DNA of 6,650 bases from contig JAUWEO010000101.1 in NCBI GenBank assembly GCA_030608245.1, positions 1 through 6,650 on the forward strand, given 5' to 3'. The notes beneath the pieces are model-generated. The model ran no database searches, was not told the origin of the DNA, and saw only the letters and a list, made by a program, of their open reading frames with translations. The DNA comes from Candidatus Latescibacterota bacterium. Its GTDB lineage: Bacteria > Latescibacterota > MVCY01. Both the position numbers and the translations under genes were made by a program. Of this stretch, positions 5,977 to 6,650 are shown in pieces (positions within the stretch are counted from its first letter, which is position 1; each line of letters starts with the position of its first letter).

Positions 5977-6650
5977 ATGAGTAGAATAGTGTTAGTTACA
6001 GCCAGAGAGATCTTGGATTCCAGAGGTAATCCCACGGTTGAAACCGATGTTGTTTTAGAAAGCGGAGCCTTTGGGCGGGCGGCCGTTCCCTCCGGGGCTT
6101 CTACCGGAAGCCGAGAAGCACTGGAACTGCGAGACGGTGACAAGAGCAGATACCTGGGCAAAGGAGTTACCAAGGCAGTGGACAATGTAAATCGGATCAT
6201 CCGAAAAGAGATGATAGGGCAGGAGGCTTCAGACCAGGTCTCGATAGACCGGCTGCTTATCGATCTGGATGGCACGGAAGACAAAAGCAAGCTGGGTGCC
6301 AATGCCATCCTTAGTGTCTCCCTGGCCGTGGCCAGAGCGGCCGCAGAAGACGCTGACCTGCCTCTGTACAAATACATCGGCGGAGTCAACGCTAAACTAC
6401 TTCCGGTGCCGATGATGAATGTGCTCAACGGCGGAGCACATGCCGATAACAATCTGGATTTGCAGGAGTTTATGATAATCCCGATCGGAGCCTCCCGTTT
6501 CGCCCAAGCCCTACAAATGGGAGCAGAGGTGTTTCATAACCTCAAGGCAGTGCTGAAAAGCTCTGATTACAGTACTGCTGTGGGAGATGAAGGAGGATTT
6601 GCCCCCAGTTTGTCTTCCAACGAAGAGGCCATTCAAGTAATAGTACAGGC
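5977..6650 (+). CDS. eno: Enolase (phosphopyruvate hydratase), N-terminal half; cut by right edge
   Basis: Enolase interconverts 2-phosphoglycerate and phosphoenolpyruvate in glycolysis and gluconeogenesis, and is also a degradosome partner in some bacteria. The frame runs open from ATG 5977 to the edge, giving 224 codons of about 425-430 expected. The start matches the family (MSRIVLVTAREILDSRGNPT). The mobile loop SGASTG is at 39-44, LGANAILSVSLA at 106-117, NGGAHADNNLDLQEFMI at 151-167 (His155 and Glu164 are active-site residues) and GDEGGFAP at 203-210 (Glu206 is the conserved acid). All look intact. A 75-base gap separates it from the UPF0280 gene, larger than any other in the series, so it may have its own promoter, although I could not identify -35/-10 boxes with confidence. 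The C-terminal catalytic Lys and the three metal ligands lie beyond the edge. Confidence 0.98.
   Translation, partial: MSRIVLVTAREILDSRGNPTVETDVVLESGAFGRAAVPSGASTGSREALELRDGDKSRYLGKGVTKAVDNVNRIIRKEMIGQEASDQVSIDRLLIDLDGTEDKSKLGANAILSVSLAVARAAAEDADLPLYKYIGGVNAKLLPVPMMNVLNGGAHADNNLDLQEFMIIPIGASRFAQALQMGAEVFHNLKAVLKSSDYSTAVGDEGGFAPSLSSNEEAIQVIVQ

Noticed and set aside
5679..6452. Long minus-strand open frame (257 codons) opposite the UPF0280 gene end and eno
   Set aside because: It spans two conserved genes and their gap, is Ser/Ala/Leu-rich as expected of an antisense shadow, and shows no family motif.

Overview
The window reads as a bacterial chromosome segment from a Gram-negative, lipid A-making organism. 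It carries a dense plus-strand run of core genes placed just after a tRNA-Leu gene and the tail of a tyrosine recombinase. Base composition is near balanced by eye. I cannot name the lineage with confidence. The mix of a DUF374/LpxJ-type acyltransferase, WaaA/KdtA, LpxK and a UPF0280 protein would suit Desulfobacterota or one of the uncultured Gram-negative candidate phyla, but that is inference from gene content only.

Layout. Positions 1-346 hold the C-terminal end of a phage-type integrase, cut by the left edge. Positions 366-452 are a complete tRNA-Leu(CAA) with encoded CCA, followed at 473-497 by a strong intrinsic terminator. From 508 to 5901 six genes run in the same direction with very short gaps or an overlap: a DUF374 late acyltransferase candidate (lpxJ-like), kdtA/waaA, lpxK, proA, hisI and a UPF0280 family gene. 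After a 75-base gap comes enolase (eno) from 5977, with a strong Shine-Dalgarno sequence, cut by the right edge. No stretch of more than 100 bases lacks a feature, and no real gene is seen on the minus strand.

How the genes work together. The first three genes form a lipid A/Kdo block: KdtA adds Kdo to lipid IVA, LpxK makes lipid IVA by 4'-phosphorylation, and the DUF374 protein is a candidate for secondary acylation. The next two are single steps of proline (proA) and histidine (hisI) synthesis without their pathway partners nearby. The UPF0280 protein is an ApbE-like protein of unknown function. Spacing suggests one transcript, so the last genes may share only transcription with the lipid A genes.

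Points for a second look: the tRNA terminator sits directly against the first operon gene, leaving no visible room for a promoter; a perfect 12-bp inverted repeat lies over the LpxK P-loop codons; the UPF0280 gene is of unknown function; and the integrase carries a Leu-to-Pro change in its LGH box and lies on the unusual (5') side of the tRNA. I see no clear new defence, mobile or RNA system; most of the window is ordinary housekeeping sequence.
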